Shown: positions 44,952 to 53,923, counted from the stretch's first letter. The stretch is 64,000 nucleotides of DNA from CAXBBB01 sp963841855 (GCA_963841855.1 CAWJEJ010000001.1:1054001-1118000); one strand, 5' to 3'. Made by a program: numbers and translations. Notes: generated by a model not told the origin, from the sequence alone.

Positions 44952-46153
44952 ATGCGGACTCTGCTGCTCACTTCCCTCCTACTCTTCGCAGCCTGCGATT
45001 CAACCGATCCCGAACCTAATATTTCGGCGGTAAAACACATCCAGTCGGTCCAACTGGTCGCTGGGGGCGACTCGGTCCGTTTCAGCATGCGACGGGCATC
45101 AGGTTTGCAGCCTCTGCAGTACCGACCTACCAGATTACGTCTTCTTCTGCCGACATCCGTGCTGAGACTCGGGGAGAGCATACGCTCGTAATGTGGGCAC
45201 TCAGCGGTACGGTCGCAGAGGTTCGCATCAAAGCCAGCCTCGACGGGGAAACTGCCGAAGCATCGTTCGAGGCGGCTTCCCGCGACAAGTATGTTCGCCC
45301 TTATTCGCGCGCTATCGCTATCCTCGTACCCGATACTGCGCTGTACGTGCAGCGGGACACGCTTCGTTTCGACCCGGCATTGCTCTTTACGATTGCGCCG
45401 GGACGTGTAGCTTCTTACACCGTCAAAGACCAAGGTCACGTATCCGCCTGGATCGACGGGGAGTTAAAAGCCTTCCCGACCGGCGAAAGCGGTGGAACGA
45501 TAACAGTGCGCGCTCAAGTTGAGAAGGACATGGCTGAGGCGACGTTCACTCTTACAGGAGAAACGGAATGGTGCGCCTCACCTCCCGATGGGGCGTCCGA
45601 TTTTTTCCATATACCCAGCAGATCAACTATCACATATCGCTACACGAACGAAAGATCTTCTAGGGGTTTTAATTTAGTCACAGGAAAATCATACAGATTT
45701 GAGGACAATTTTACCGGAATAATCACTTGGGATACCGACAAATATTTCTGCGAGTTAGGCAAATCAAGGGGGAGCATTAGAGAAACAATAGAAGGGCGTA
45801 GCGTCCAGCAGTCTTTCTCGGATGAGAATCTCGTCAGTGCCGATACATCTGAAACCACTACGGTGGCGAGCGATGTCGGCCTTGTGGTGGTGGACGAGAT
45901 TCCGCTAGTGCTTGGTTCTGTCATAGTACTCGACAGATGGTCTTCTGAGGAGCCAGTCGCTCGATGGTATGAGACTTCGATGACCACCATTGAAGTAAGA
46001 CGCTGTCCGTACCGAGGCCCTTGGGGAGAAAACTACTGCGCCACCTACTATTTGCGTAAGGACGCGCCACCGGACTCAATCCATGTCTCCTATAAAAAAT
46101 CTGATCGCAGTTCGTCCTCCTCCAGATCTATACGCCTGGAGCGTTTGGACTAG
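44952..46153 (+). pseudogene. Frameshifted lipoprotein gene, unknown function
   Basis: The first part starts at ATG 44952 with a lipoprotein signal (MRTLLLTSLLLFAACDS, lipobox FAAC). It reads in one frame to about 45085 and then degrades into Arg/Leu-rich sequence, stopping at 45191. From about 45090 another frame reads well (IRFAASAVPTYQITSSSA, then VMWALSGTVAEVRIKASLD) and continues to 46153. One indel near 45085-45105 would join them into a protein of about 400 residues with Ig-like strands. The 3' half (45560-46150) is visibly richer in A and T than its neighbours, a sign of transfer. A sequencing error could explain the frameshift. Confidence 0.6.
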
Positions 46154-46272
46154 CGTAGCGGTAGAATCTTCCGCCAACAACAATCTATTTCGACCAACCG
46201 AGCTTTTATGACTTCAGGCACCGCGTTTGCCTGACCGATGGACACCCCACCTCGCCCCCCGGCTCCATCTCC

Positions 46273-47298
46273 ATGAAGCAGCTCTCCCAGAACGAAATCG
46301 ACCTGCTGCTCGACGTGCGCAGCCAGATGGACGACGCGCCCGGAGGCTACGACCTGGACGCGCTCGAAGGGCTGATGCAGCGCGAGACCGAGCGCAGGGT
46401 ACTGCCCTACAACTTCAAGCGTCCGCGCCTGTTTTCGCAGGACCAGATGCGCGTGCTCACCTACGTCCACGAGTCGTTCGCGCGCGACTTCTCGGTCTTC
46501 CTCTCGGCCCAGTTGCGCACCATCGTCGACATCGGGCTGACGGCCGTCGATCAGGTGATGTACTCCGAATACGTCATGTCGAGCGCGCCGCCGGCGGCCA
46601 TCTACGTCGCCGAGGAGACCAGTCTGAATCACAAAATCGTGTTCGAGTTCGACCCGCGGCTGGTCGTGTTCACGATCGAGAAGCTGTTCGGCGGGCAGGG
46701 GACGTTTCTCAAGAAGGCGCGCGAGGTCAGCCAGATCGAGCGGCGCATCATGAGTAAGGTGATGAACCGCTGCTTCGCCGAGCTCGAAAAGGCGTGGCGA
46801 CAGGCGCAGGAAGTCAAGTTTAGAGAGGTCGCGTTCGAGACCAATGCCGAGTTCGTGCAAATCATCCCGGCCGTCGAGCCCGCCCTGGTCTGCACGTTCG
46901 AGGTGACGGTCTACGAACACAAGTCGTACCTCAACCTGTGCTATCCCTACCTGCTGCTCGAAAAGATGCTGGGCCGCGCCGGACTCAAGCAGTGGATCAG
47001 CGGCAACGCGGCCACGGTCCCGCCCGAACACCGCGAACGCTACGAAAACGAGGTGCGCAAAGTCGCCGTCGAGTTGCGCGCGATTCTGGGCAAGGCGATG
47101 GTTTCGCTCCAAGACGTGAGCGAGTTGCAGCCCGGCGACGTGATCCCGCTCGGCCGCGCCGTCAACGATCCCATCCAGGTATTTGCCGGTGAAGGACGCA
47201 AGTTCTCGGCTCTCCCCGGCCGCTCGGGCAAACGACACGCGCTGCGCATCCTGGAAGCGATAGCGCCTCCTCCTCAGTATTCGGATTCCAACGAGTAA
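46273..47298 (+). CDS. fliM: Flagellar motor switch protein FliM
   Basis: 341 residues, normal. Part of the C-ring that sets rotation direction. The N-terminal LSQNEIDLLL is the CheY-P-binding motif. The middle CheC-like domain (about 45-230) begins YNFKRPRLFSQDQMR, and the C-terminal domain has VELRAILGKAMVSLQDVSELQPGDVIPL, the FliN-like (SpoA) fold. ATG 46273 aligns with the family. Its stop abuts fliN with no gap. Confidence 0.95.
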   Translation: MKQLSQNEIDLLLDVRSQMDDAPGGYDLDALEGLMQRETERRVLPYNFKRPRLFSQDQMRVLTYVHESFARDFSVFLSAQLRTIVDIGLTAVDQVMYSEYVMSSAPPAAIYVAEETSLNHKIVFEFDPRLVVFTIEKLFGGQGTFLKKAREVSQIERRIMSKVMNRCFAELEKAWRQAQEVKFREVAFETNAEFVQIIPAVEPALVCTFEVTVYEHKSYLNLCYPYLLLEKMLGRAGLKQWISGNAATVPPEHRERYENEVRKVAVELRAILGKAMVSLQDVSELQPGDVIPLGRAVNDPIQVFAGEGRKFSALPGRSGKRHALRILEAIAPPPQYSDSNE

Positions 47299-48147
47299 AT
47301 GAACGCCACCCAGACCTCCACCGACGCCGTCAAAGGCGTCCTCGCCACACTGCTGAGCAGCGGCACCCTGTCGGCCGAGCCGCCTGCCGAGCAGGCCACG
47401 CACCAGAGCCTGCTCGACACGTCGGGCGACATGCTCACGTTTCAGGCCGTCACGCCCCAACTCAGCATCGGTCTGTGGCTGGACGCGGGCTGGCTCTCGG
47501 CGTGCAGCCAGGCCATGCTGGGTATGCCGATGGCCGTCGGCGAGGAGGGCGCGGACGACTTGATGCGCGAGGTGCTGTCCCAGGTGTACGGATCGGTTCA
47601 GTCGGCCAACGCCAGTCTCCGGCTTCCGGAACTGCGCTTCGACGTGGTGACGGATCCGCGCGACGTGCACCTGCCCGAGACGACGTACCTGACGCGCTTC
47701 GCGATGGCGATCGGCGGCGAGACGCTCAGCGGCCTGCTCCTGCTCGACGCGCCGACGGCCAAGCAGGCGCAGCAACAGCAGCAGCAAAGTCAGCAGGCCG
47801 AACCGGCTCCCCAACCCGTCGAAGTCGCGCGCCCCGACTTCCCCGACGTGGGCGGCGACAGCTTTGATACGGGCGGCGCGACCGTCGGGGCCAACTTCAA
47901 CATGCTGGTCGACGTCGATCTAGAAGTGGTCGTCGAACTGGGCCGACGCAAACTCCCCCTGGCCGATGTGCTCCGCCTGACCAACGGCAGCGTGATCGAG
48001 TTGGACAAGCTGATGGGCGAGCCGCTCGACATCTACGCCAACGGCAAACTGATCGCTGAGGGCGAGGCCGTCGTGATCGACGAGCAGTTCGGCGTCCGGG
48101 TGACCAGCATCGTCAACAAGCGTAGGCGCGACAAAGTGTTTATTTGA
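47299..48147 (+). CDS. fliN: Flagellar motor switch protein FliN/FliY, extended
   Basis: 282 residues, about twice a simple FliN. The C-terminal 85 residues are the SpoA/FliN domain: LVDVDLEVVVELGRRKLPLA, then DKLMGEPLDIYANGKLIAEG. The N-terminal half (about 1-155) has the look of a CheC/CheX-like domain as in FliY. A Gln-rich linker (KQAQQQQQQSQQAEP) joins the two. No clear phosphatase motif was identified. It starts directly at the end of fliM and converges with the gene at 48239. Confidence 0.9.
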   Translation: MNATQTSTDAVKGVLATLLSSGTLSAEPPAEQATHQSLLDTSGDMLTFQAVTPQLSIGLWLDAGWLSACSQAMLGMPMAVGEEGADDLMREVLSQVYGSVQSANASLRLPELRFDVVTDPRDVHLPETTYLTRFAMAIGGETLSGLLLLDAPTAKQAQQQQQQSQQAEPAPQPVEVARPDFPDVGGDSFDTGGATVGANFNMLVDVDLEVVVELGRRKLPLADVLRLTNGSVIELDKLMGEPLDIYANGKLIAEGEAVVIDEQFGVRVTSIVNKRRRDKVFI

Positions 48148-48238
48148 TCGGTCCACCGGGAAGACTCGCTCGCGCACAGGAACGATGTGGCGATGCGTTA
48201 GGTGGGACGCCCCGCTCCGCCGAGGTGCTCATCCGACT

Positions 48239-49366
48239 TTATAGATCTGTGGCACGATCTCGCCCGCTAGTTCGCTCAGCCTTGAGCAGATGCGCTCGTA
48301 TCTCCTCGACGGCGGGGAGGACGCCGTTGGAAAACAGTTCGAACACCACGCGCGTGCGATCAGAGTTGTAGTAGCCTGCCGTGAAGACGGCCGCCAAATC
48401 GAATTCGGGCGCGAGGAAAATCGTCTGTCCCCCGTTACCGCTCGCCCATACGATGTCGACGGTCCTGTCGCCGTAGTGGACCGTATCGGACCACCACAGG
48501 TAGCCGTACGACGATCCGTTTATCCGCGTGCGCGCAGTGGTGGCCTGCGCGATCCACTCGGCGGGGACGATCTGCTCGCCGTTCCACTGCCCATTCTGGA
48601 GCACGAGTAGGCCGATCTTCGCCATCGCTTGCGGCGTGAGGAGCAGGTGGCCGCCCGTGTCGACCTTTCGTCCGTCGTCGTAGCGTGCCCAGCGGTAGTT
48701 GGTGATGCCCAGTGGCCGAAACAGCGCATCGTCGGCGAATGCGGCGAAGTCGCTGCCGGTAGCCTGAGCGATCACCTCGCCCAGCGCCACGACGCCGCCC
48801 GTACAGTACCGCGTGCTGTCTCCGGGAGGGTACGCGCGGTCGAGCGCGAGAAAGTAGGCCGTCCAGTCTTTGGACCGATACATCCGATCCTCCTGCCCCC
48901 GCGTCTGCCGGTCTCCGTCGTCGCAGTCCATGCCGCTGCTCATCGTCAGGAGATCGCCGACCGTGATGTCGGCCTTGTCGTCGGCGTCGGGATAGGCGCT
49001 TGCCAGGTAGTCCATCATCGGAGCGTCGACGCTGGGAAGATCACCGCGCGCGATGGCGATGCCCGCCAGCAGCGCCGTGATGCTCTTGGTCGCCGACCGG
49101 ATGTCGTGCGGATTGTCGGCCGAGTGACCATTGTAATACTCCTCGAACGCGACCTTGCCGTTTCGCAGGATCAGCATGCTGTGCAGGTCGTGGTCGTCCT
49201 TGGAAGCGATCTGCTGCGCGATGGCGCCAAGACGATCCGCGTTCAGGCCGACCGATTGGGGCGATGCGGTCGGGAGAGAGACCTCGGGCGCGATCGGGGC
49301 GATGACTCGGTTCGATGAGGAGCAGCCGGCGATCAGAACAAGAGCCAGCAGTAGCGGGAGGCGCAT
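48239..49366 (-). CDS. Beta-lactamase-family (class C-like) serine hydrolase, lipoprotein
   Basis: 375 residues from ATG at 49366 (MRLPLLLALVLIAGCSSS), giving a lipobox IAGC. The SxxK pair is Ser91/Lys94 in RSATKSITALLAG. The Tyr motif is RYCTGGVVALGE (usual form YSN/YSxG). The C-terminal GNGGQTIFLAPEFDLAAVF fits the KTG/HTG-equivalent strand. Likely an esterase or D-aminopeptidase-type enzyme at the membrane; antibiotic resistance cannot be assumed. It sits on the opposite strand between fliN and fliO. Confidence 0.88.
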   Translation of the reverse strand: MRLPLLLALVLIAGCSSSNRVIAPIAPEVSLPTASPQSVGLNADRLGAIAQQIASKDDHDLHSMLILRNGKVAFEEYYNGHSADNPHDIRSATKSITALLAGIAIARGDLPSVDAPMMDYLASAYPDADDKADITVGDLLTMSSGMDCDDGDRQTRGQEDRMYRSKDWTAYFLALDRAYPPGDSTRYCTGGVVALGEVIAQATGSDFAAFADDALFRPLGITNYRWARYDDGRKVDTGGHLLLTPQAMAKIGLLVLQNGQWNGEQIVPAEWIAQATTARTRINGSSYGYLWWSDTVHYGDRTVDIVWASGNGGQTIFLAPEFDLAAVFTAGYYNSDRTRVVFELFSNGVLPAVEEIRAHLLKAERTSGRDRATDL

Positions 49367-49609
49367 AGCAGAAAAAGAGAGCAAAAGGCTTCAACGCCGG
49401 TGTGCGCGTAGGATTGCGCACACCTCTGAGTCAGCCTCTCGTCCGCCCACCCGATCCGAGACGCCCGTTGCAGCCAAACCGTGCGGTCCAATCGGCAAAA
49501 GGTGCCGCCGAAGGTCGGATGCACTCGCGGAAATCGGGGTCTGCTGCCCAAACCGTGCGAGGGCACCGCGTTTGCCTGTGAGTGGAGCGCCACCTGCTTT
49601 CCCCAAGCC

Positions 49610-50275
49610 ATGCCTGCCCCTTCTTCTGCTCCTCGCGCCCAGGCGGGCCACGCGCTGCGTCGTGCCGGATGGTGCGCTCTGGCTCTGGTCGCGCTGTGGG
49701 GCGTGTCGCAGTTCATCCCGTCGCCTCAGGCGGTGCAGGCGCAGACTGTTCAGCAGGCGGCACCCGATCAAGCCACCGGTGCCGACCTGTTCGCGGGTGG
49801 CGCATCGGTCGAGCGCAGCGCACGACCGGACCTGGACGCCGGAACCGTGGCACGCAGCGCACCGCTCGGACGTGGTGACCGTGCGACGCCTTGGGGCCGA
49901 TTCGCGCTGGTCGCTCTCCTGCTCGGAGGCGGCGCATGGTGGGCCATCCGCATGAAGCGGCAGCGCGATGATGGGACGCTGTCGACGGCATCGGCTCACT
50001 CGCTTCACACGCTGGGCAATCTGACGCTGGCGCCGGGGCAGACCGTCCACCTCGTCGCCGTCGGGCCGGACGTGCTCGTCGTCGGGCAAAACGCCGGAGG
50101 ACTGACGACGCTAGCGCAGTATCCGCGATCCGAGTTCGAGGCCGCAACACCGAAAGGCGACGGCGCCGCGTACCCGGCTCAGCCGCCTGCGTCGACGCCT
50201 GCCGCCTCGTTCGCCGACGTGCTCGGCGGCTACGGCATCCGCCTTCCGGGAGCGCAAAACGGAGCCCACTCGTGA
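49610..50275 (+). CDS. fliO: Flagellar biosynthesis protein FliO
   Basis: 221 residues from ATG 49610; longer frames upstream lack support. Accessory factor for assembly of the FliPQR export gate. A signal/anchor segment (about 16-35) and a second helix (RFALVALLLGGGAWWAIRM) are followed by the FliO core LHTLGNLTLAPGQTVHLVAV and VLVVGQNAGGLTTL. Poorly conserved family, but position just before fliP supports it. The stop overlaps the fliP start (GTGA). Confidence 0.82.
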   Translation: MPAPSSAPRAQAGHALRRAGWCALALVALWGVSQFIPSPQAVQAQTVQQAAPDQATGADLFAGGASVERSARPDLDAGTVARSAPLGRGDRATPWGRFALVALLLGGGAWWAIRMKRQRDDGTLSTASAHSLHTLGNLTLAPGQTVHLVAVGPDVLVVGQNAGGLTTLAQYPRSEFEAATPKGDGAAYPAQPPASTPAASFADVLGGYGIRLPGAQNGAHS

Positions 50276-51078
50276 TCCGCGTCTTCTCGTTGGTGCTGAT
50301 TGGCTTGGCGCTCGTCGCTCCGGTCCACGCACAGCGCTCGGCTCAGGGACAGCAGACGCAGCAGCTTCCGTCGCTCGCACCTCAGACGCAGCCGCTGACG
50401 CCCAACAGCGGCCTGCCAGACATCAGTCTGGTCGGCCAGGAAGACGGCTACGCGCTGCCGATCCAGCTGCTGCTCACGCTGACGGTCCTGACGCTGGCCC
50501 CGTCGATCATCATCCTGATGACCTCGTTCACGCGCCTGGTCATCATCTTCGGGCTGCTGCGGACGGCCCTGGGAATGCAGGGATCGCCGCCCAACCAGGT
50601 CATCGTCGGCCTGTCGCTGTTCCTGACGGTCTTCATCATGTATCAGCCGCTCAATACGATCAACGAGCAGGCGCTCCAGCCCTACCTCGACGGTGAGATC
50701 ACCCAAACGATCGCGTTCGAGCGCGCCGCAGGTCCGATCCGAGGCTTTATGCTCGGCCAGGTGCGGCAGAAGGATTTGATGCTGTTCATGGACCTGTCGG
50801 GCACGACGCAGTACGCATCGGCCGACGACGTGCCGCTCCACGCGCTCGTGCCCGCGTTCGTGATCAGCGAGTTGCGCGTCGCCTTCCAGATCGGGTTCAT
50901 GCTGTTCCTCCCGTTCGTCGTCGTCGACCTGCTCGTTTCCAGCGTGCTCATGTCGATGGGCATGATGATGCTGCCGCCGATCATGATTTCGCTGCCGATC
51001 AAACTGCTGCTGTTCGTGCTGACCGACGGCTGGTACCTGATCGTCGAGTCCGTCGTGAGCGGGTATTTGCTGACGTGA
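50272..51078 (+). CDS. fliP: Flagellar export gate protein FliP
   Basis: 268 residues, GTG start overlapping the fliO stop. Signal peptide (VIRVFSLVLIGLALVAPVHAQ) and the four-helix FliP core: TLAPSIIILMTSFTRLVIIF, LRTALGMQGSPPNQVIVGL and PFVVVDLLVSSVLMSMGMMM. This is a high-confidence match to the type III export gate. fliQ follows after 268 bases rather than a few. Confidence 0.95.
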   Translation: MIRVFSLVLIGLALVAPVHAQRSAQGQQTQQLPSLAPQTQPLTPNSGLPDISLVGQEDGYALPIQLLLTLTVLTLAPSIIILMTSFTRLVIIFGLLRTALGMQGSPPNQVIVGLSLFLTVFIMYQPLNTINEQALQPYLDGEITQTIAFERAAGPIRGFMLGQVRQKDLMLFMDLSGTTQYASADDVPLHALVPAFVISELRVAFQIGFMLFLPFVVVDLLVSSVLMSMGMMMLPPIMISLPIKLLLFVLTDGWYLIVESVVSGYLLT

Positions 51079-51136
51079 CCGCCACCCTTCCCGACTGCCG
51101 CCGATCGGTCTAGTCCTGCACCACACCCCGCCAACT

Positions 51137-51171
51137 GTCATCGCGAGGAGCACAGCGACGTGGCGATCTCC
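51137..51171 (+). repeat. Dispersed repeat, GTCATCGCGAGGAGCACAGCG family
   Basis: A 35-base block ending GACGTGGCGATCTCC. The sequence CCAACT before it is shared with the copy at 40877-40905. The family is a common dispersed repeat type in bacterial genomes. Confidence 0.6.
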
Positions 51172-51210
51172 AACGCCTGCCGACTTCCTTAGCCCTTGCC
51201 GCCTGCCTCC

Positions 51211-51234
51211 CGTCGCGATGTATCGCGACGCTAC
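51211..51234 (-). repeat. GTAG-type REP-like hairpin G
   Basis: Arms CGTCGCGAT and ATCGCGACG (9 bp, 2-base loop) are followed by CTAC at 51231-51234, the same layout as the hairpins of the permease array. Confidence 0.6.
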
Positions 51235-51263
51235 ACCCTTCACGCCATCCGCGTTTGCCTCCG

Positions 51264-51286
51264 GGCGAGAAGAATCTCGCCGCTAC
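51264..51286 (-). repeat. GTAG-type REP-like hairpin H
   Basis: Arms GGCGAGA and TCTCGCC with loop AGAA, then CTAC at 51283-51286. Confidence 0.6.
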
Positions 51287-51346
51287 GTTCGCTCCATCGC
51301 TCGCCTCCCGTCTCCGCCTGCTGCGACGCTACATCTACCTCCCGAC

Positions 51347-51616
51347 ATGAACTCTGACGTTGCGCTTTTCTGGACTCAGGAAGCCTTGGTGCTCACGCTG
51401 ACCGTGGCGGCGCCGATCTTGGGCGTCGCGCTCATCATCGGCCTAGCGGTCAGCATCTTGCAGGCGATTACGTCGGTCCAAGAGATGACGCTCAGCTTCA
51501 TTCCCAAAATCCTCGGAGCCGCCCTCGTCCTGATCCTGCTGACGCCGTGGATGCTCGAGATGCTGGGCGACTTCATGCACAGCGCATTCGCCTACATCCC
51601 CTCGGTCAGCCGATAG
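51347..51616 (+). CDS. fliQ: Flagellar export gate protein FliQ
   Basis: 89 residues from ATG 51347; an in-frame ATG at 51218 would read through repeats. The two helices TVAAPILGVALIIGLAVSIL and ILGAALVLILLTPWML, with ITSVQEMTLSFIPKI between them, are the FliQ pattern. Export gate subunit between FliP and FliR. Confidence 0.95.
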   Translation: MNSDVALFWTQEALVLTLTVAAPILGVALIIGLAVSILQAITSVQEMTLSFIPKILGAALVLILLTPWMLEMLGDFMHSAFAYIPSVSR

Positions 51617-51625
51617 CGCCCCGCG

Positions 51626-52396
51626 ATGGAGTTGATCTCGCCGCTCTACGTCGTCTCGGTCCTGCTCGTGTTCGTGCGCGTGGGCGGCGTGCTCACGGCG
51701 GCGCCGATCTTCGGGCAGAGCGGCATTCCGGTTCAACTGCGCGTCTTGCTTGGCGTGCTGCTGGCCTACTCGCTCGTCCACTTGGCCGGGCCGATGCCCG
51801 ACTGGGTCTTGCATCCTGTCGGATTCGTCGTGGCCGTTGGGATGGAAGCAGCGACCGGACTGACGATCGGCTTCGCGGCCAAGTTCGTGACCTACGTGCT
51901 GCAAGTCGCCGCCGAGGTGATGGGGTTTCAGATGGGACTGACGATGTCGCAGGCCTTCAACCCGATCAGCGGACACACCGAAAACGCCATCGGACGGCTG
52001 GTCAGTTCGCTGTTCATGCTGCTGTTTCTGCTCTTCGACGGGCACCACCACGTCATCGAAGCGCTCGCCCTCTCGTTCCGCGCCATCCCGCTCGCGACGG
52101 CTGGAGTTGCCGCCGCCGGGCCGCTGCTGCTGTCGTGGATGGGCATGCTCTTCGAGACCGCCATCCGCCTAGCCGCGCCGTTCATGGTGACACTCTTCAC
52201 CGTCGACCTCGTCCTCGCCGTCTACGCCCGCACGAGCCCGCAGGCCGACGTGTTCTCGCTCTCGTTCATCCTCAAGCTGGGCGTCGGGATGGTGCTGCTG
52301 ATCCTCGTCATCCCCAAGCTCGGCCCCGACATGGCCGTCCTCGTCGATCTAGCCCGCACCTACACCCGCGACATGGTCGGCGCGCTGGCGGGGTGA
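51626..52396 (+). CDS. fliR: Flagellar export gate protein FliR
   Basis: 256 residues, normal. Helices with VFVRVGGVLTAAPIFG, VLLGVLLAYSLVH, GLTIGFAAKFVTYVLQVAAE and QMGLTMSQAFNPISG match FliR. The export gate of the flagellar type III system. It follows fliQ by 9 bases. flhB, which often comes next, is not present: the next gene is an unrelated esterase behind a repeat element. Confidence 0.95.
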   Translation: MELISPLYVVSVLLVFVRVGGVLTAAPIFGQSGIPVQLRVLLGVLLAYSLVHLAGPMPDWVLHPVGFVVAVGMEAATGLTIGFAAKFVTYVLQVAAEVMGFQMGLTMSQAFNPISGHTENAIGRLVSSLFMLLFLLFDGHHHVIEALALSFRAIPLATAGVAAAGPLLLSWMGMLFETAIRLAAPFMVTLFTVDLVLAVYARTSPQADVFSLSFILKLGVGMVLLILVIPKLGPDMAVLVDLARTYTRDMVGALAG

Positions 52397-52512
52397 TGTG
52401 GCGGCGCGCTAAGGAGCAGAGCGCACGTTCGACGGTCGGTACGGTGTCCCACCGATTTACAGTCGATTACGGACAACCTACCGGCGCTATCAGGCTTGGC
52501 AGACAGTTGTGG

Positions 52513-52532
52513 ATTCCTGCATGCGCAGGAAT
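52513..52532. repeat. Dispersed palindrome, GGATTCCTGC family
   Basis: ATTCCTGC-ATGC-GCAGGAAT, perfect 20-base palindrome, preceded by TTGTGG and followed by GACGG. It is the same family as 33392-33436 in the other orientation. Confidence 0.6.
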
Positions 52533-52583
52533 GACGGATGGAAAGGAAAAGAACCGAGCGGATTTATCTAGCGTGCGCCCACC

Positions 52584-52799
52584 CTGCACCAAGGCAGGGC
52601 TGGTAAGTTCTCAGCCTGCAACTCGCTCGTCCTCCCTACGCCACGGGTGGCCTTTTGAAGGGGAGGTGCCCGCTAGGGCGGAGGGGTCTTGCGGTCCAGC
52701 GCCGTCCTCGGGACCACCCCGCCTCCGACACAGTGTGCCTTCGGCACCCCTCGCATGGAAGGAGGGGACGATGAACTTACCAGCCCTGCTGCACCAAGG
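52584..52799. mobile_element. 194-bp MITE-like element with 16-bp TIRs and 11-bp target duplication
   Basis: Terminal inverted repeats CAGGGCTGGTAAGTTC (52595-52610) and its exact complement (52773-52788). The 11 bases CTGCACCAAGG flank it directly on both sides (52584-52594 and 52789-52799), a clean target duplication. The inside is rich in CCCC/GGGG blocks and has no coding capacity, so it needs a transposase in trans. Confidence 0.8.
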
Positions 52800-52861
52800 G
52801 GACCGGTACGGATGCGCGCCGTCGTAGGCCGTACGTTGAGCCGTCTCCACGCTTCTGGTCC

Positions 52862-53863
52862 ATGACGACTCGCACCGCCTGCTCTCTGCTGCTCCTCGCC
52901 TGCGCGTCGGCGTCGCTGATCGGATGTGCCGCCGGATCGGGCATTGAGCCGATGGACCAGGACAGCGTCGTGCCGGGGTGGCACGAGGGCACGCTGGCGC
53001 ACGGCGGATTGGAGCGGCAGTTTCGGTTCTACGCGCCCAAACGCATCGCCGAGGGATCGCACGCGGTCGTCCTGCTCCACGGCGGCAGGCAGAGCATGGA
53101 CAAGGTGTTCGCCTCCAACGCCGGAGGCACGCAAGAGTGGACGGCCGTCGCCGACGATGCAGGCTTCTTGCTGCTCGTCCCCAACGGCACCGATCCTCAA
53201 ACCGGAGGCCCCGGCGGAGACGATCAACACTGGAACGACTGCCGACCGCCCAGCGCCGATCCGATCACCCAGTCCACGGCCGACGACGTGGGCTTCGTCG
53301 TCGCGCTCGCCGACTGGGCCGCCCAGCGGTTTCCGGTCGACGCGCAGCGGTTTTTCGTCACCGGGGCGTCGAACGGCGGCAAGATGACGTTTCGGATCGC
53401 TACCGAGCGCCCCGAGCGCGTCGCCGGAGCCGCCGTGTTCATCGCCAACCTGCCCGACGCGACCGAGTGCGCCGTTCCGTCGACTCCCGTCCCCATGCTG
53501 ATCGTCAACGGGACAGCCGACGCCATCAGCCCGTTCGAGGAAGGCGACGTGGGCGGGCGCGGCTCCCACCTGTCGGCCCTCGCCACGCGCGACGTGTGGC
53601 GACAGGTCAACCGCCCGGCCTCACCGCCCGACACGATCCGGCTCCCAGACCTGGACCCGGACGACGGCAGCACCATCGCGTGCGAACACTTCTCGGCGAC
53701 GCCTCAGGGAGCCGCGCTCCGCTTCTGCGTCGTCGACGGCGGCGGACACGCGATGCCGTCGCGCGCGCACCGGCTGCCCGGCTGGCTGGAGCGCATCGTC
53801 GGCCCGCAGAACCACGACGCCGAGGGCGCGCGCCTGGCGTGGGCATTCCTCAGCGGCGACTGA
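52862..53863 (+). CDS. LpqC/PHB-depolymerase-like esterase, lipoprotein
   Basis: 333 residues. The leader MTTRTACSLLLLACASASLIGC has a lipobox LIGC. Alpha/beta-hydrolase of the polyhydroxybutyrate depolymerase/feruloyl esterase (LpqC) class: oxyanion segment VVLLHGGRQSM, nucleophile Ser170 in GASNGGKM, a later VNGTADAISPF containing the probable catalytic Asp, and His in VDGGGHAMPS. Substrate is not fixed by sequence; a polyester or acetylated sugar is possible. It stands next to a MITE and precedes the rhodanese gene by 60 bases. Confidence 0.88.
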   Translation: MTTRTACSLLLLACASASLIGCAAGSGIEPMDQDSVVPGWHEGTLAHGGLERQFRFYAPKRIAEGSHAVVLLHGGRQSMDKVFASNAGGTQEWTAVADDAGFLLLVPNGTDPQTGGPGGDDQHWNDCRPPSADPITQSTADDVGFVVALADWAAQRFPVDAQRFFVTGASNGGKMTFRIATERPERVAGAAVFIANLPDATECAVPSTPVPMLIVNGTADAISPFEEGDVGGRGSHLSALATRDVWRQVNRPASPPDTIRLPDLDPDDGSTIACEHFSATPQGAALRFCVVDGGGHAMPSRAHRLPGWLERIVGPQNHDAEGARLAWAFLSGD

Positions 53864-53923
53864 CCCGTCTCGACCGAACGCACCGCGCGTGGCGGCGTGC
53901 AACCCGCCCGCCAATCGCCCGCC

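Larger units (their letters stand above)
51079..51346. other. Repeat-filled gap inside the fliP-fliQ pair (268 bp)
   Basis: No gene. At least three repeats lie here in a row (51137-51171, 51211-51234, 51264-51286) and the DNA runs to the fliQ start with GCTACATCTACC just before it, a degenerate CTAC-tail. Confidence 0.55.
52397..52861. other. Repeat-rich gap after fliR (465 bp)
   Basis: No gene. It contains a 20-base palindrome (52513-52532) and the 194-bp inverted-repeat element (52595-52788). It marks the end of the flagellar block. Confidence 0.6.

Noticed and set aside
46150..47814. 554-residue minus-strand open frame opposite fliM-fliN
   Set aside because: Antisense shadow of two certain flagellar genes.
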